Assembly: GCA_039654915.1 (NCBI GenBank)
Contig: CM077597.1
Coordinates: forward strand, 91,638,001-91,702,000
Direction of reading: 5' to 3'
Length of the DNA stretch: 64,000 nucleotides
Source: Aquilaria yunnanensis
Taxonomy: Eukaryota > Streptophyta > Magnoliopsida > Malvales > Thymelaeaceae
The translations under genes and the position numbers were made by a program. Positions 35,427-47,249 of the stretch are shown here, in pieces; positions within the stretch are counted from its first letter, which is position 1, and each line of letters starts with the position of its first letter. Below the pieces are notes generated by a model. It had not been told where the DNA came from and did no database searches. It worked only from the letters and a program-made list of their open reading frames with translations.

Positions 35427-36150
35427 TATATATACCAAACAAAAAGATAGATATAAAACTAGTAATTAATTTGTAATTAAAATTTATTAAGAAGGCTACA
35501 ACCATACAAATTCGGTCAATCAAGGTTTTGTTTATCTTTTTTTATATTCAAAAGCATCATAAAACTATACAAATAGAGATATACTATTAATTAAGGAAAT
35601 GAGCATGCCAGCTTTATTTAGGATAATAGATCCTCCGTACCAACTATGCTACCATTTAGCATTAATATCAGCAATTAATGTTAGATTTTTAAAAAAAAAA
35701 TTATTTACAATAAATTTTAGCTTCAGCTGTTTGATCTTCACTATTAATAAATTATCTAAAATTATAACACTAATTATAAAAGTTGTTCCTAAACAAGACC
35801 TATATATAGAAAAGAATATATGCATTGTGATTTGTATTGATTAACCAAATTATATAAAAAAATTGTATTAATTGGACAATAGTGCAGTTAATTTAGTAGT
35901 TAGAGTGGCCCGAACTTCAGTCAAGGGTATGAACAGCACCTTTAATCAAGTGGACTTAGTCGCGTAGGTAGAATGCATTATTCCTTGTCTTCTTGTGCGT
36001 GCTCGTGTTTCTATGCTTCTCAATTTCATCTTCTTCCTGCATTTTGATGGAGTAATAAAAGAGATAATTAATACTCACTTTCTCCTTACTTCATTTTGAT
36101 GGCACGAAAATTAAGAAAAATAAAAAATTTTCACTTATTTTCAGTTTTCC
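35427..36150. other. Intergenic AT-rich DNA, nothing recognised
   Basis: No credible gene. An 81-codon frame (35599-35844) is I/L/F-rich low-complexity sequence. Confidence 0.4.
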
Positions 36151-36943
36151 CATTTAAAAAAAAAAAAGATGAAAAAAGTGAATAGTGAACTAACTTGACA
36201 AATATAAAGATTGTGCAAAGACATGTAACAACCCAAAATAAATATTATAACGAATGGATAAGCTCCATTGATAAAAAAGCTTCATGGAGTTGGACAAGAG
36301 CTCCATTAATAATCCATAATTTTGAAATTATATATACTTTTCCACTATCTCTTAATTGACACATAATATGTTATAAACTTTTGGCTTTCATGTTTTAATC
36401 ATTGAACTTTTATAAGATAAAATCAAAGCTCATTTTGTCTTAAAATTTCATATCCACTAGCTACCAATTGCTTTCTATTTATCAAATTGGTTACTAACTT
36501 TCAAAATTTTAAAACGTTTAAACTAATCATCACTTATATTTGAAACAATAATATTTATTTATATAAAAGTTATCAGTTCAAAAAATTTGTACTTTTACCC
36601 GCAATGAAGTGCGGATCGATTAGGATTGTACTACTAGACCTAATAAGGAGAAAAAAGTGCCATTGATCTTTTCGGAGCCAGTAGCCTTTCAATAACGTAC
36701 CGAAACAAAAAGATGGATAAACCTTTGACCTCATCTGCTGCAATATGTATAGTCTAACAAAGCAAAGCTAACTTCGGACCTTAAAAGGTTTCTTGGTCTG
36801 CCCCATCCACACGATTTGTAACCATCATCAAAATTTGTTAATTACTGTTCAATATTGTCCATAGCAAGATGGATATCTGTGTAGGGTCAGACAGGTCGCA
36901 TTTAAGTCGTTTTTGTGAGCTTTTGAGCCACACGTGCACATGG
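36150..36943 (+). repeat. Duplicated upstream block of peptide copy 4
   Basis: It aligns in order with 50160-51615, including AACAACCCAAAA..AAATATTATAA, GTACCGAAACAAAAAGA, AAGGTTTCTTGG and CAAGATGGATATCTGTGT. It carries the G-box at 36931-36936 and is cut by the hAT element at 36944, which separates it from its gene copy at 40371. Confidence 0.7.
36931..36936. promoter_or_regulatory. G-box CACGTG (copy 4 block)
   Basis: Same CCACACGTGCACATGG context as at 27809 and 51597; now stranded upstream of a transposon. Confidence 0.35.
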
Positions 36944-39673
36944 AGGTGGGAACCGGGTAGGACCGGCCGGTCCTGGTCTTGGGTCCTGAGGACCGGGCTT
37001 GGCCCGGTTGTAGACGGGGCGGTCCCGGGCTGCAGCCGGACGGTCCGGGGGCGGGGCGGGGTTCGTTTTATTTTATTTTATTTTATTAAAAAAATACATA
37101 TATATAAAAAAAAATAGAACCATTATTAATTATATAAGTTATAAATATTTTTAAGAAAAAACACCACCTCCTGTATAAGTTTTGTTAAGTTAAAAAACTA
37201 AACAGCACTTACAAATAATTGGAACGGGCCTTACATTTTGAAATAGCAAAAACATTCCGGAAATGATTAATAATAGAAACCTATGATCTATGCAGAACAG
37301 CATAATCAGATCAAATACAAACTATATGTATGATTGAAAAAAAAAATTCAAGTCTCGGTATCGGATATTACCTCCTCATCTGAACTCTTTTGGTCTTGCT
37401 GCCGGAGTGCTGCGAGGCCCCAATCTCGGTTGCACACGCATACTTCTACCGTGTCGGGTGTCAATCTTGATCATTTTTCTGTTATTACCCCTTTTCCGGC
37501 ACTAAACGCTACCTCGGATGAGATGGTCAATACTGGAACGGCAAGAATCTCCTGTGTGATTATTGACAAGATCGGAAATCTTGATCTCTTTTGTTTCCAC
37601 CACTCCAAGATCGGAAATCTTGATCTTCTTGGATGCTCAGTTTGAGGAGTTTCGGATCTTACCTTATCCGAATGCCGCTCAAAATATAACTTGTATAAAG
37701 AATGCAAGTACTCGGAAGCAGAAGCAGACATAACGAAAACATTTATATGAGACATTTCTAAATAAGTATGAAAAATTCCTTCAAGCAGTGTTGTTGTACC
37801 CATTAATTTGACATACGGGTCAAGTAAAGAAGCGACTAAAAAAATAGATTGAATGTTTTAGAAATATTGAAGTCACTTAGCCTGCATGGCTTCAACAGTC
37901 GATTTTAATAACTCATCATCTTTAAAATGATGTAAAGCATATGTGATGTTAACTAAATGAAACAAAACTTGATGACTTGTTGGGTAGTAAACACCAGAGA
38001 AAAATTCAGTTGTCTCGTAAAAAAACTTAAGCAATTCACCGATTTTAGAACATTTCTCCTAAATTTCAGTCGTAAGAAATTCACAACCCATTTTTAAATT
38101 CATGAAATGTGACAAAAAATTTACATACGGTAATGCATATTGCAATATCAAATATGTGGAGTTCCAGCAGGTTGGGCAATTCAATTTAAACCGTTTCCAA
38201 GAAAATGGTTTTTGATTTTCAATACAAAAGCTTTTAAATTCACAAAAAATAGTAGGTCTGGACATCAAATATTTTAATGAGTTTCGAATAGGCAAAATCT
38301 CATTTTGGAGAACTTCTAAACTCTTTTGCACTCAAATGTTCAAAATATGGCACATGCATCTAACGTGAAAAAATGCACCGTTGAGAGGTGGTTTTAAGTT
38401 TTAACTCAAAAGACGAGCGGCAACATCATTATTTGAAACATTATCAAATGAAATGCACAGAACTTTATCAGTACAAAAATAATTACGTAAAGTTTCTAAG
38501 ATGCAATTAAATATTTGATAACCAGTATGATCTGTTTCAATAACCTTAAATGACAAAATTTGTTTTTGCATTATCCAATCAGAATCAATCCAATGAGAAG
38601 TAACACAATAGAATGATTGACCTATAGATGATATCCACATATCAAAAGTAAATGCCACACAATGATCAAGAGCAGAAAAATATGCTTGCAAATCTGATTT
38701 TCCGGCTTCAAATTGTCTAAAGCTTTCTTTCCTAGCAGTTTTCCTAGATACTTTTCTAAATGCAGGATTTAATTGTGATTTTATCCAAGATTCTAGGTGG
38801 ACATCTTCAGCTTGTGAAAAAGGTTTTTCGGTAGGCATTATCCAATTTATCATACCTTCTCTACAAGATTGTTGGTTAAAACGAAATATACCTGGTCTGC
38901 CGGCGCCGGTTATAGACCCAAGTTGTATATCGATTCCGGCATCATCGTCATGAAACTCTTGAATTGAAATGCCTTTATCGGCGGGCCGAGATAGGCGACG
39001 GAACAAGGCTCGGAGGTCGATGTTGTGGGAAGATGAACTCTCTATTGACTTGCCCTTTCCTTTTGAAGCCATGCTTCACGTACTAATAGTAGTGATTAAT
39101 GCAAATTTAAGAGGGGATTATGAAGATATTAAAGAGAGATTAGTAAGAAATTTGGAAGAGATTAAGAAAATAATAAAAGAATACTTGAGAGAATATAGTA
39201 GATGAAGAAGAGAGATTGAGTGATTGTGTGAGGATTGAGTGAAAATGGCATTGGTATTTATAAAGGGAGAGAAAAAATTAGTTTGACAAAAAAGTCCTTG
39301 AAATTTAGTTGTTGGGAGGGGTAAAAAAGAAAATTTGGGAGCTAAAATGGAGCAAAAAGCTGTTAGAGGACTTGCTGTGTAATTAGCTCTTTTTTAAAAA
39401 AAAAATTTGCAGGTTTACGTTGCTGGCATAGAGCCATTAGGCGTCGGGGGGCCAGTCCGGTCCATTCCGGTTCGGCAGGGTGGTCTGGCTCGGTTTTGCG
39501 GGCTTGGACTGGTCCGGGGCGGTTCTTTTTTCATCTTCTCCTCCTATTGGGCCCATACTCTGCCCATAATATATCAGGCTTTTTCCGAAGCAGGTTTGAC
39601 CGGTCCGGGCTGGGGTTGACTGGCGGTCCGGTCCCAGTTTGGGCCGGGTCAACCCGGCCCACCTCTTTCCTCT
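36944..39673 (-). mobile_element. hAT transposon (RICESLEEPER-like), 2.7 kb, degenerate
   Basis: The direct repeat ACGTGCACATGG occurs at both boundaries (36932-36943 and 39674-39685). The left end has AGGTGGGAACCGGG, and the right end in reverse complement reads AGAGGTGGGCCGGG. GGTCCGG/CCGGACC-rich subterminal arrays are present at both ends. The transposase reads on the minus strand. A TATA-like CCTTTATAAATACC lies on the minus strand at about 39254-39267. The 12-bp repeat is longer than the usual 8-bp hAT duplication, so exact ends are uncertain by about 10 bp. Confidence 0.75.
37471..39072 (-). pseudogene. hAT transposase (zinc-finger BED/RICESLEEPER type), broken
   Basis: This enzyme would cut and move the hAT element. 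From the ATG at 39072 a 223-codon frame carries the early catalytic region, with FTFDMWISSIGQSFYCVTSHWID (the D-x-W-x-S segment; residues about 143-165) and CISFDNVSNNDVAA. After a stop the frame resumes at about 38331-38059 (PTCWNSTYLILQYAL, the R/C-W-N-S-T-Y motif). Then 37803-37471 has the C-terminal dimerisation domain, with LEWWKQKRSRFPIL and ILAVPVLTISSEVAFS. Order and spacing fit one transposase. Stops and shifts between the pieces, and a small internal repeat (GATCGGAAATCTTGATCT twice, near 37571 and 37610), show it is dead. Confidence 0.8.
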
Positions 39674-39689
39674 ACGTGCACATGGGTAA

Positions 39690-40370
39690 TTATTGAGCAT
39701 AGACCAACTTAAACTCCCTCAAGTATCCCAACTAATTCAGTTTTTATATGTTTGATAATTATTGAGCCTAAAAAATTCAGACACGATAAAACATATATCA
39801 AAATAATAAATTTTTAGCTCCCATGAAAAATTTATAAAAAAACTTAATTACTTTCTAAAAAATTCTATTCAAGTGATTATTAATTAAATCTAGTGTTACC
39901 TTTTAAATAGCATTTATTCTAGATAAAAATAAATAAAACTGAAAATATAAAGATTATTTTTAATAAGAAAAGAACATATATCGATTAGACACAACAACAT
40001 GACATCATAAACCATAGAGCTTTTCTTTTGTTGTGGTTTTTTATGGTTATGGTATTATCCATGGCAACTATAGTAGTACTCTTCCAAAAAGGAAAGAGAT
40101 AATAAGAATTCCAAAAATTTATGACAGAAAAGGAAATATTAAAACCTCTCCGGCGGCTCCAAAACTTGTTCTAATTTACCTAACCCACTAGTTGAACTTG
40201 CATACTATGTATATTTCTCGTTTCCTTTTCCTACAAGTAACATGGAATCCTCTATAAATAGAGCAATAAGAAGGCCATTTGTACTAAAAGCGACAAGAAA
40301 ATAGACACACACACACCAACATAAATATATATATATATAGCACTTCATCGATCAAGCAGTTAACTATAAG
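39690..40370 (+). repeat. Promoter-side region of peptide copy 4
   Basis: It parallels 51970-52815 and 28190-28500 (ACACGATAAAACAT; ACATGACAT..ATAAACCATAGAGCTTTTC; CCTAACCCACTAGTTGAACTTGCATACTA). It ends with a TATA box TCTATAAATAGAG at 40251-40263, about 110 bp before the former ATG. Confidence 0.7.
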
Positions 40371-40632
40371 ATGTCTCATTTGAACATAAATGTTGTCACT
40401 GTTTGTGTTGTACTGATCATGTTAACGATGCAAATGTCATCGTTTTAAATGCGAACCGGGCCATGGAAAGGCAGGAACTCCTCATGTGTCTTTGACCAGT
40501 CCCACAACCAGGTCCCCTGCTACAACCCTCCCGAGTGAGGCTTGTCAGCATGTTCATTATCGGCAACCTAATGTGGCCCCCTTGTTTGATGAATTATTGG
40601 AGTCGGTTCCAAGTCCCGGGATTGGGCATTAG
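40371..40632 (+). pseudogene. Secreted-peptide pseudogene 4 (stop at the signal-peptide junction)
   Basis: The ATG and signal-peptide core (MSHLNINVVTVCVVLIMLT) are intact. The Gln codon of SSFQA has become TAA at codon 26, exactly before the mature part. A frameshift follows in the middle region. The last part is undamaged in its own frame: ESVPSPGIGH and stop (TAG at 40630-40632). So the C-terminal peptide motif is preserved although the frame to it is cut. Loss is probably recent. Confidence 0.8.
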
Positions 40633-40686
40633 AGGTTTGTGGCAAGCGGCGGTTAGCTAGTATATTGTCATTGTTGGAAACATACA

Positions 40687-40694
40687 ATTGAAGG
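40687..40694. repeat. 8-bp target duplication ATTGAAGG, left
   Basis: ATTGAAGG, repeated exactly at 46480-46487. The sister locus (53167 onward) shows the unbroken site as CATACAATTGAAGGGTTAC. Confidence 0.9.
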
Positions 40695-40899
40695 CAATGG
40701 CGGCTGCAGAAATTTTTTTTCTGTGGGGGCAAAGTCAAAATAATAATTTATAAATAATAAAAAAGTGCAATGCACTAGTTAACAAGTAGTAACGTTTTTC
40801 CCTAACAACTGTTCACGATGAGATTTTATAGTTTGAAATAATTTCAACATCAACTCATTATGAATACTTTGTAACACATCTTTCTCTATATATGTAACT

Positions 40900-43800
40900 G
40901 AGCAATCATTCAGCCACTAATCTATCATTTTATTGTACAATCGAGTCTCCACGATCTTCATAGCAGAAAATGCCCTATCAACTGTAGTTGTTGAAACAGG
41001 TACACCAAAGCTAATTTAATCAAAAGGTAAACCAAAAGATAAACCAAGTTTTTCTTTGTCTCCACTAACTTCATTGCAAGACGTTCAATTCCCTTCAATT
41101 CAACAAACTGAACATTAGACCGCATGTCAATAATATATGTGTCAAGCTAGTTTTCAAGTATAATAAGATCTACCTCTGAAAATTCTGAAGGATAAAACTG
41201 AGCTAGATGGATTAACTTTTCCTTATTGAAAGAAGAGAATGAATCAGTAAGACTCAAACAGGCTAAACAAAGAAGAAGTTCAGTGTTCACCTCATCAAAT
41301 TGATCATCAAGCTCTTATACTTGCCAATCTATCATATTTTTAAATAACTCATTCTCAAAATGATGGAGATTTGTCATTTCTTTAGCTCTACAACGAGATC
41401 TGCCTTGAGCTACAAATGCATCAGTCATGGTAGGAATAGGTGTGACGGCTCTCCTAGTTAATGATGGGTCTTAACCAAGTAAGTATTTATTTTTAGTTTA
41501 TTTAAGTGTTTTTATTAAATTAAGTACCTCAAGTTAGAACCTTGTTAAGCAAGAAAGGCAAGCTTAACTAAGTAAGTGAGTTCCTAAGTGTAGTTTGGCA
41601 CCTTAAAGTCAAAAAAGGGTAAAATGGTAATTTTGACCCAAGTTAGAAGCATGACTATAATTTTGATGAAAATTAGGGTCATGTAAGAAATTTGGCTTAG
41701 TTAAGTCAAGACCATTAGTTATCCTAGCTATTAGAACCGTCTTTGAAGGATTTGGGTAAAATGTTGCACTAAGTGTTTATTTGAGCTATTTAGGTTTTAA
41801 GTGGCCAAAGTGTCCAAGAGGCCAAGTGTAAGAGGCTTTTGGGCATCCTTTAGAACAAAGGAAAGATGGTTTTGGGTTGAGAGTTTGTTGACCAAATTAA
41901 AACAAATGAGAATTTATGGGTCAAGGAGCAAGAGTGGAAGAAGTGTGCTTTAGTGGGGGGGGTTAGTATATTTTTGGATAAGTTGACTTCCCTTGCAATT
42001 TGTTCCTTCTTCAAATTTCATAGCTTCCTCTCCCCACCAGAATTGCTGCTCTAAAGCTTCCCATTTCTGCGATTTTTCATCAAATTTGAAGGCCCCAAGG
42101 TGTTTACAATAAGCCTCAAGCTTCATTTTGGTGTTCTTGCTTTAACTAGCTCTTTAATGCTTGTTTGGACTTGAAACCTTAGGTAAGCTTCTTAGGTTTT
42201 CATGGGCTGGTTCTAAGTTGTTTCCATAGCTAGAAATGGTCTTGGTTTGAAGTTATTGGTACCATATCACGTTGGTTTTAGGTTTGGAACTCAAGAGAGC
42301 TTGGTTGAGCTAAGGAGGGCTTGTGCTTCGATTCTTGCTTTGTGGCTAAGTTTGAGGTAAGGGTTCAAGTTAATTAAGCTCAAACAATGCATAGAAATGT
42401 AGTATTATGTGTAGGAATGAAGTAGAAACAAGACCCATATGATTTGAGCTTGGGATGAGAAAGTTTGAGCAGGTTTCGTGCAAGATCGCATGCTGTCGCG
42501 CAATGCTGGAAATGCATTGGCGACGCGTCGCCAGTAGCGACACCATTTGGCGACGCGTCACCGTGAGATGCCAAAATTGTCCGAACGTCAATGCCTTTGG
42601 CGACGCGTCACCAACGGCGCCGCCAAGGCATTTTCCCCCCAAGCTCCGGGCATCCTAAGAGTGTCTCAAACTCTCGGTTTTCATCCCTAGGCTAACTTAA
42701 GATGTTCCGTAGCCTCAGTTGGGTCTAGAAACCATTCCTATGTTGGGAATTATGCATTATTTAGGTAGTAGCTAAGTGGTGTGGTTAAAGAAGAGTAAGT
42801 AATGGTGGCTAAGGAAGTTAAAGTGCTTAAGTTCCTAAGTGAGCACTAAGGGGAATAGGGGATTAAGTCGGTTTTCAGACTCTTTGTTGGTCGAGTAGAA
42901 TGTCATAGACCTTTGGTCAATAAAAAGGAAACCTAAGTAGATCCTAACCGAACCATTTGGTTTGGTAAGTGAGCCACTACGGAGCTCTAAGCTAAACTTT
43001 AAGGGTTTGGCTAGTTAAACCACATTGGATGGCTACCCTGTACAATAAATTAAGGGTAAAGGCGGGTAAGTTTGAGAGGAGGTGACGACCTACTCTAGAA
43101 CCCGTAGGTGGGACTTATGGGAAGTAAAGTACCCGGGATACGAGGGCCAATGTCTCAAGTACCTTCGGCGTTTGAGCTCACGGCAGGCTTATGGCACCTA
43201 GTGTGCAGGAAGTCCAAAGTGTTATGTGAATTTCATATCATACATTCATGCATTGCATATTTTACATGTTGTTATTGCTTGAGTTTGTTTATTGGTTGAC
43301 CACTTGTCTGTTTGCTTGTTTGTCATGGTTGCATGTTGGCTTGCTGCTATCTTCTTGCAAGTACCCCAAGGGACCTTTAATGAGTACATTCATGTACTCA
43401 CTCCCTTAAGTTTATTGTGCAGGTTCTAACCCCGGGCCTAATATCTAGATGATAGTTGTGGCCTAAGCTTTCTCTTTTGCAGGTATTCTTCCTTGGGAAT
43501 CCTCATGATTCTAAGTTTACTTGTGGACTAAGCTACGTACTAACTAAGTTTTATGCCTTTACAGTGTAGAGGCTAAAGGGTGCACAAGGACTAAAGAAGG
43601 GCTTGCACTTGGAGCTTTGATAGCTCAAAGGTGGGGCTCAAGTAGATGATCTTAGTTAGGTTTTTGTCTCGTGTCTATAGTACCTTGTGTACTAAAAAGT
43701 TGCCTCTATTAGGATACATTGTGATGTAAAACCATCTAGTTACTTTTGGGTGCATGTTAGTGGTGTGAAGTATGCACAGACTATTACTTGAAGTCGAAGT

Positions 43801-45600
43801 AACTAGCATTTCACTGTCTTGGCACGTTTTGAGTATGTTTTAATTGAAATGCTCGAGCAATGTTTTTAACAAATAGTTTACTTATTCGTTTGCATTGCCA
43901 GGACAAAAGCATGCATATGTTTTACTGGGTAGGCTAAGAAACTAGTTGCATATAAATTGTTTTAATTTATATTGACGAGTAATAGTTAGCCAATAGTAAC
44001 TAAGTGGGATTCATAGTACCTAAAGGCCTACAAGCTGAGACAATGGGGCACTGGGGCCCCGTTCCGCGACAATAAGAATCTTATACTTATCACAAAATAC
44101 AGAAACTTCCTTCATCAAAGGTTCCCATCCATGATTTCTCATCATTCCTAACCTTTTCTTTGATATATCAACTAAAGTCATTGCATTTACAATATTTTGA
44201 TCTTTTTTTTGCAATGCCAATGACAACTTATTTGTGATCCCTAAAATAGTCTTCATGAGATGCAAAGTAAAAGCAAACTCAAAAGATTATACCCAATCCA
44301 ACAAAACATGTGCTTCTGTCTTTTGCTCAGAATTTGCTCAATCTTTAGCAACAAACTTAAGTACCTCAAGAATAGAAGGGAACAAGATAATGATATTCAC
44401 CAGTGTACCATAACAAGAGGCCTATCGTGTATCACAAGCCCTTTTAAGACTATGTTCTTAGCCTAAGCTTTTTCCACTTGAAATCTCACCATTTTCAATT
44501 GCTTCAAGGATTTTCTGAGATTGTTTTTCATGAAGCATATCTCTATGCTTGCAAGATGCTCCAACAACATTAGTTAAATTAGTGATCATATTAAAGAGCA
44601 AAGCAACATCAACTTGGTTCTTAGCTACGACGACAAAGGCTAATTGAAGTTGCTGAGCAAAACAATGGACATAAAATGCAAATTTATTATCCTTCATAAT
44701 CAAGCTCTTAAACCCATTAAACTCACCTCGCATATTACTAGCTCTGTTGTAACCTTGCCCACGAATTTTCAACATACTTAGCTCATGTTTTACAAGTAAT
44801 GACTCAACTGCTGTTTTCAAAGACAAAGAACAAGCATCAATGATGTGCATAATCCTAAGGAATCGTTCAATGACGCACCCTTTACTGTTAACATATCGAA
44901 GAACAAGAGCCATCTGTTCCTTGCAAGATAAATCACGACATTCATCAACCAATATAGCAAAAAAATCACTTCCCAAATCTTCAATTTCCAGGTGCATGTG
45001 GCAAGGCAACCTTTTTTATTTCCTCATTGTGTTTAGCCAAAAACTTGAGAAGCTCCAGCAAATTCCATTGGTTGCTAAAATCATCTGATTCATCATAACC
45101 TCAAAATGCCAAACCTTGTTGCAGAAGAAATCGAACACAATCAACAGAAGCAATCAAACGAGTTTCATGCTGCATTTTTGTTACTTCAGAATGCTTAGTA
45201 AAAGAGAATTGAATGTTCTAATTTGAATTCATCAAATCTTCACATTTCTGTCTAGCTTGATTATGAACATTATTGATACCTCCAATATGAACTAAAAGCC
45301 TTTCAGGTTTTTTCCAATTATTAAATCCCCTAATAGTAAAAGAATACTCATCTTTTGATTTTTCTCCACCATCATCTCCACACAAATAACAATATAAGTG
45401 TAATTCAGCATTTTTCTTCTCACTATATTCCAACCAACTTTTGTATAAATCAAACCACGAAATATTAAATTTACAATTTATCTTACCAAATTTTTTCTGA
45501 GGAAATTTATAACCATGAGGTTAATAAGGACCTCTTTGCAAGTGTGATCTTTGAACCTTGTCACGATCACTTAGATGATAGTCAGATATCTTTTTTTGTA
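40900..45600 (-). pseudogene. hAT transposase with TTF-type zinc finger, DUF4371 and dimerisation domains, broken
   Basis: Pieces in order on the minus strand are: RGPY...PHGYKFPQK and a W-L-E-Y-S..., Y-C-Y-L-C zinc-finger block with FNNWKKPERL (about 45540-45218); the DUF4371 core with FAILVDECRD, LRYVNSKGCVIERF, IRGQGYNRASNMRGEFNG and FYVHCFAQQLQLA (45009-44458); HLMKTILGITNKLS and MMRNHGWEPLMKEVSVFCDKY (44265-44080); then beyond the solo LTR IPTMTDAFVAQGRSR and LLLCLACLSL (41440-41200); and finally VPVSTTTVDRAFSAMKIVE, the dimerisation motif (near 41000). Stops between pieces plus the LTR mean no transposase can be made. Confidence 0.85.
41441..44071 (+). mobile_element. Solo LTR nested in the hAT transposase gene, 2.6 kb
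   Basis: It begins TGTGACGGCTCTCC and ends GTTCCGCGACA. The flanks ATAGG (41436-41440) and ATAAG (44072-44076) are a 5-bp duplication with one change. Removing it restores the transposase frame across the joint. It shares its first kilobase with the inverted copy at 47250-49091. GGCGACGCGTC appears three times near 42520-42610, an unusual CpG-rich patch. Open frames inside it have no recognisable domain. Confidence 0.85.
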
Positions 45601-46479
45601 GTCCAAGATCAGCAAAAAGATCATTTACATTAATTTCTTCACGAGCTCCTTTTTAGCTTTGTCCAATATTGTTGTAGTCTTCGTTTGGAGTTTATGCTTG
45701 TTCTAATGGTTTATTCCTTGTGAAGTATTTCTCTATCTTTAATCCTCACAAATTGCTGAAAGAGTAAAATAAAAAATTAAGGTATTAATATCACTTGCTT
45801 GCTCGTAAAACAAAAAACAGAAAAACAGAAAATTGTTTTATTGAAATTTTAGAATTTTTTTTTATGCAGAAAATTGACTGTCATACTCATATTTTTACAT
45901 TCTCAAGATGGATGATGGAGTTTATAACGCAAAAAATTTATAACCTCACAAAATAAAAAAAGGACAAACACATTGTTCATAAAAAAAAATAAATTGTTAA
46001 TAACGAATGCCTAAGGCCTACAAAATTTCATAGATTCAATAAATTTGTATCCCTAATTAGCCAATAAAAAATTACTAACCTTCAAATTTAGGGCAACTAG
46101 CCCAGAGAAGATGATGAGAAGCCGAAAAAGGAATTGCGAATTTGTGGGCTGTGGAAATTCATAGCTTTTCTTCTTATCTTGTGGCTTGGTAATTAGGTTT
46201 AAGTATAAGAGTGTTAAATTGGCTTAATTGAAAGTTAGTCCTTGAAGTTTATTTTTTGATCAACAAGTGAAGGAAAAATTATAAAATAAGGACTATATTA
46301 ACGAATTTATTACAAATACATCCTATGGTTTTAAAAATTCTAAAAATCTATGGAATATATATAAATAAAATAACATGTAAGGACCTAATTTTTTAATATA
46401 TATACATAGCTATCCAAGGGTTTAGAAAAATTCAGTGGGGGCAATTGCCCCCACTGCCCCCATTGTAACACCGCCCCTG

Positions 46480-46934
46480 ATTGAAGGGTTGCTTAGTATT
46501 TCATTATAATGAATCGAAGAGACTTAACTTTGTTTCAAGAAAAAAATAATGAAGGTTATATAACTTACTAGCCAATGGTACCAATTGAGCGTCGAAATGT
46601 ACTGTCATTAATTAGTATTTAAAAGTAATAAAGGAATGATTATATATCATACACTTTTGTTTTTAATTTCTTGACATAATTATTATGTTACTTCAATTAT
46701 TTTATTGAAATTATTCTCTACTTCCAAGGTCTGGGCATATTATCGATCGCTTATGGGAATTCGTATGCAAAATAATAAAAACTAAATTATGGATGGATTA
46801 TTATTGAACCAACCGATTTGGCTTTAATTAATTATGTTGAAACAAAACGAGTAGTAATTTTAACTAAAGCATTCAAACTTATGCGTGGTGTTATTTGTTT
46901 TATTTATACTCGTTAGTTGTTATTAATAAAGTCA
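46480..46934. other. 3' flank of peptide copy 4
   Basis: Continues the duplicated unit: GCTTAGTATTTCATTATA, ACTTACTAGCCAATGG and CCAATTGAGCGTCGAAATGTAC match 53180-53285. No gene. Confidence 0.6.
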
Positions 46935-47173
46935 TACTCCATCTGTTCCATGTTTTTTACACTATTTGACTTTTTCACATAATTTAATTTAAATTTATTC
47001 ATATTAGTATTTATTAGAAAAAAATTTAAAAAAACATATTTAGAAACTATATATCTTAATTTATCATTATTATATAAAAGTTCTTCATTTATATACAAAA
47101 ATGTTGAAAATAAAAAATTATAGATTAATTGCTGAAAAGTGAATTATTCAAATAATATGGAACAAAAAGAGTA
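46935..47173. mobile_element. Stowaway-like MITE
   Basis: It starts TACTCCATCTGTTCCATG and ends CATATGGAACAAAAAGAGTA-like. The ends are inverted repeats with TA at both limits, as expected for Tc1/mariner-derived Stowaway MITEs (family end CTCCCTCCGTCCCA). The body is about 240 bp, AT-rich and non-coding. Confidence 0.6.
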
Positions 47174-47249
47174 CTATTCATGTTCATTCTATCACCTTTG
47201 TCTCCTACATCAAATTCTAAATCTTTCCTTCGCACATTAATGTATTGGC

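Larger units (their letters stand above)
40695..46479 (-). mobile_element. hAT transposon (TTF-zinc-finger/DUF4371 type), 5.8 kb including a nested solo LTR
   Basis: The ends are CAATGGCGGCTGCAG and, in reverse complement, CAGGGGCGGTGTTAC, the CA-GGCGG terminal repeat of hAT elements. Exact 8-bp flanks ATTGAAGG confirm it. It landed just after peptide pseudogene 4, and the paralogous locus at 53.16 kb gives the empty-site sequence. The coding strand is minus. A 2.6-kb solo LTR (41441-44071) splits its gene. Confidence 0.92.
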
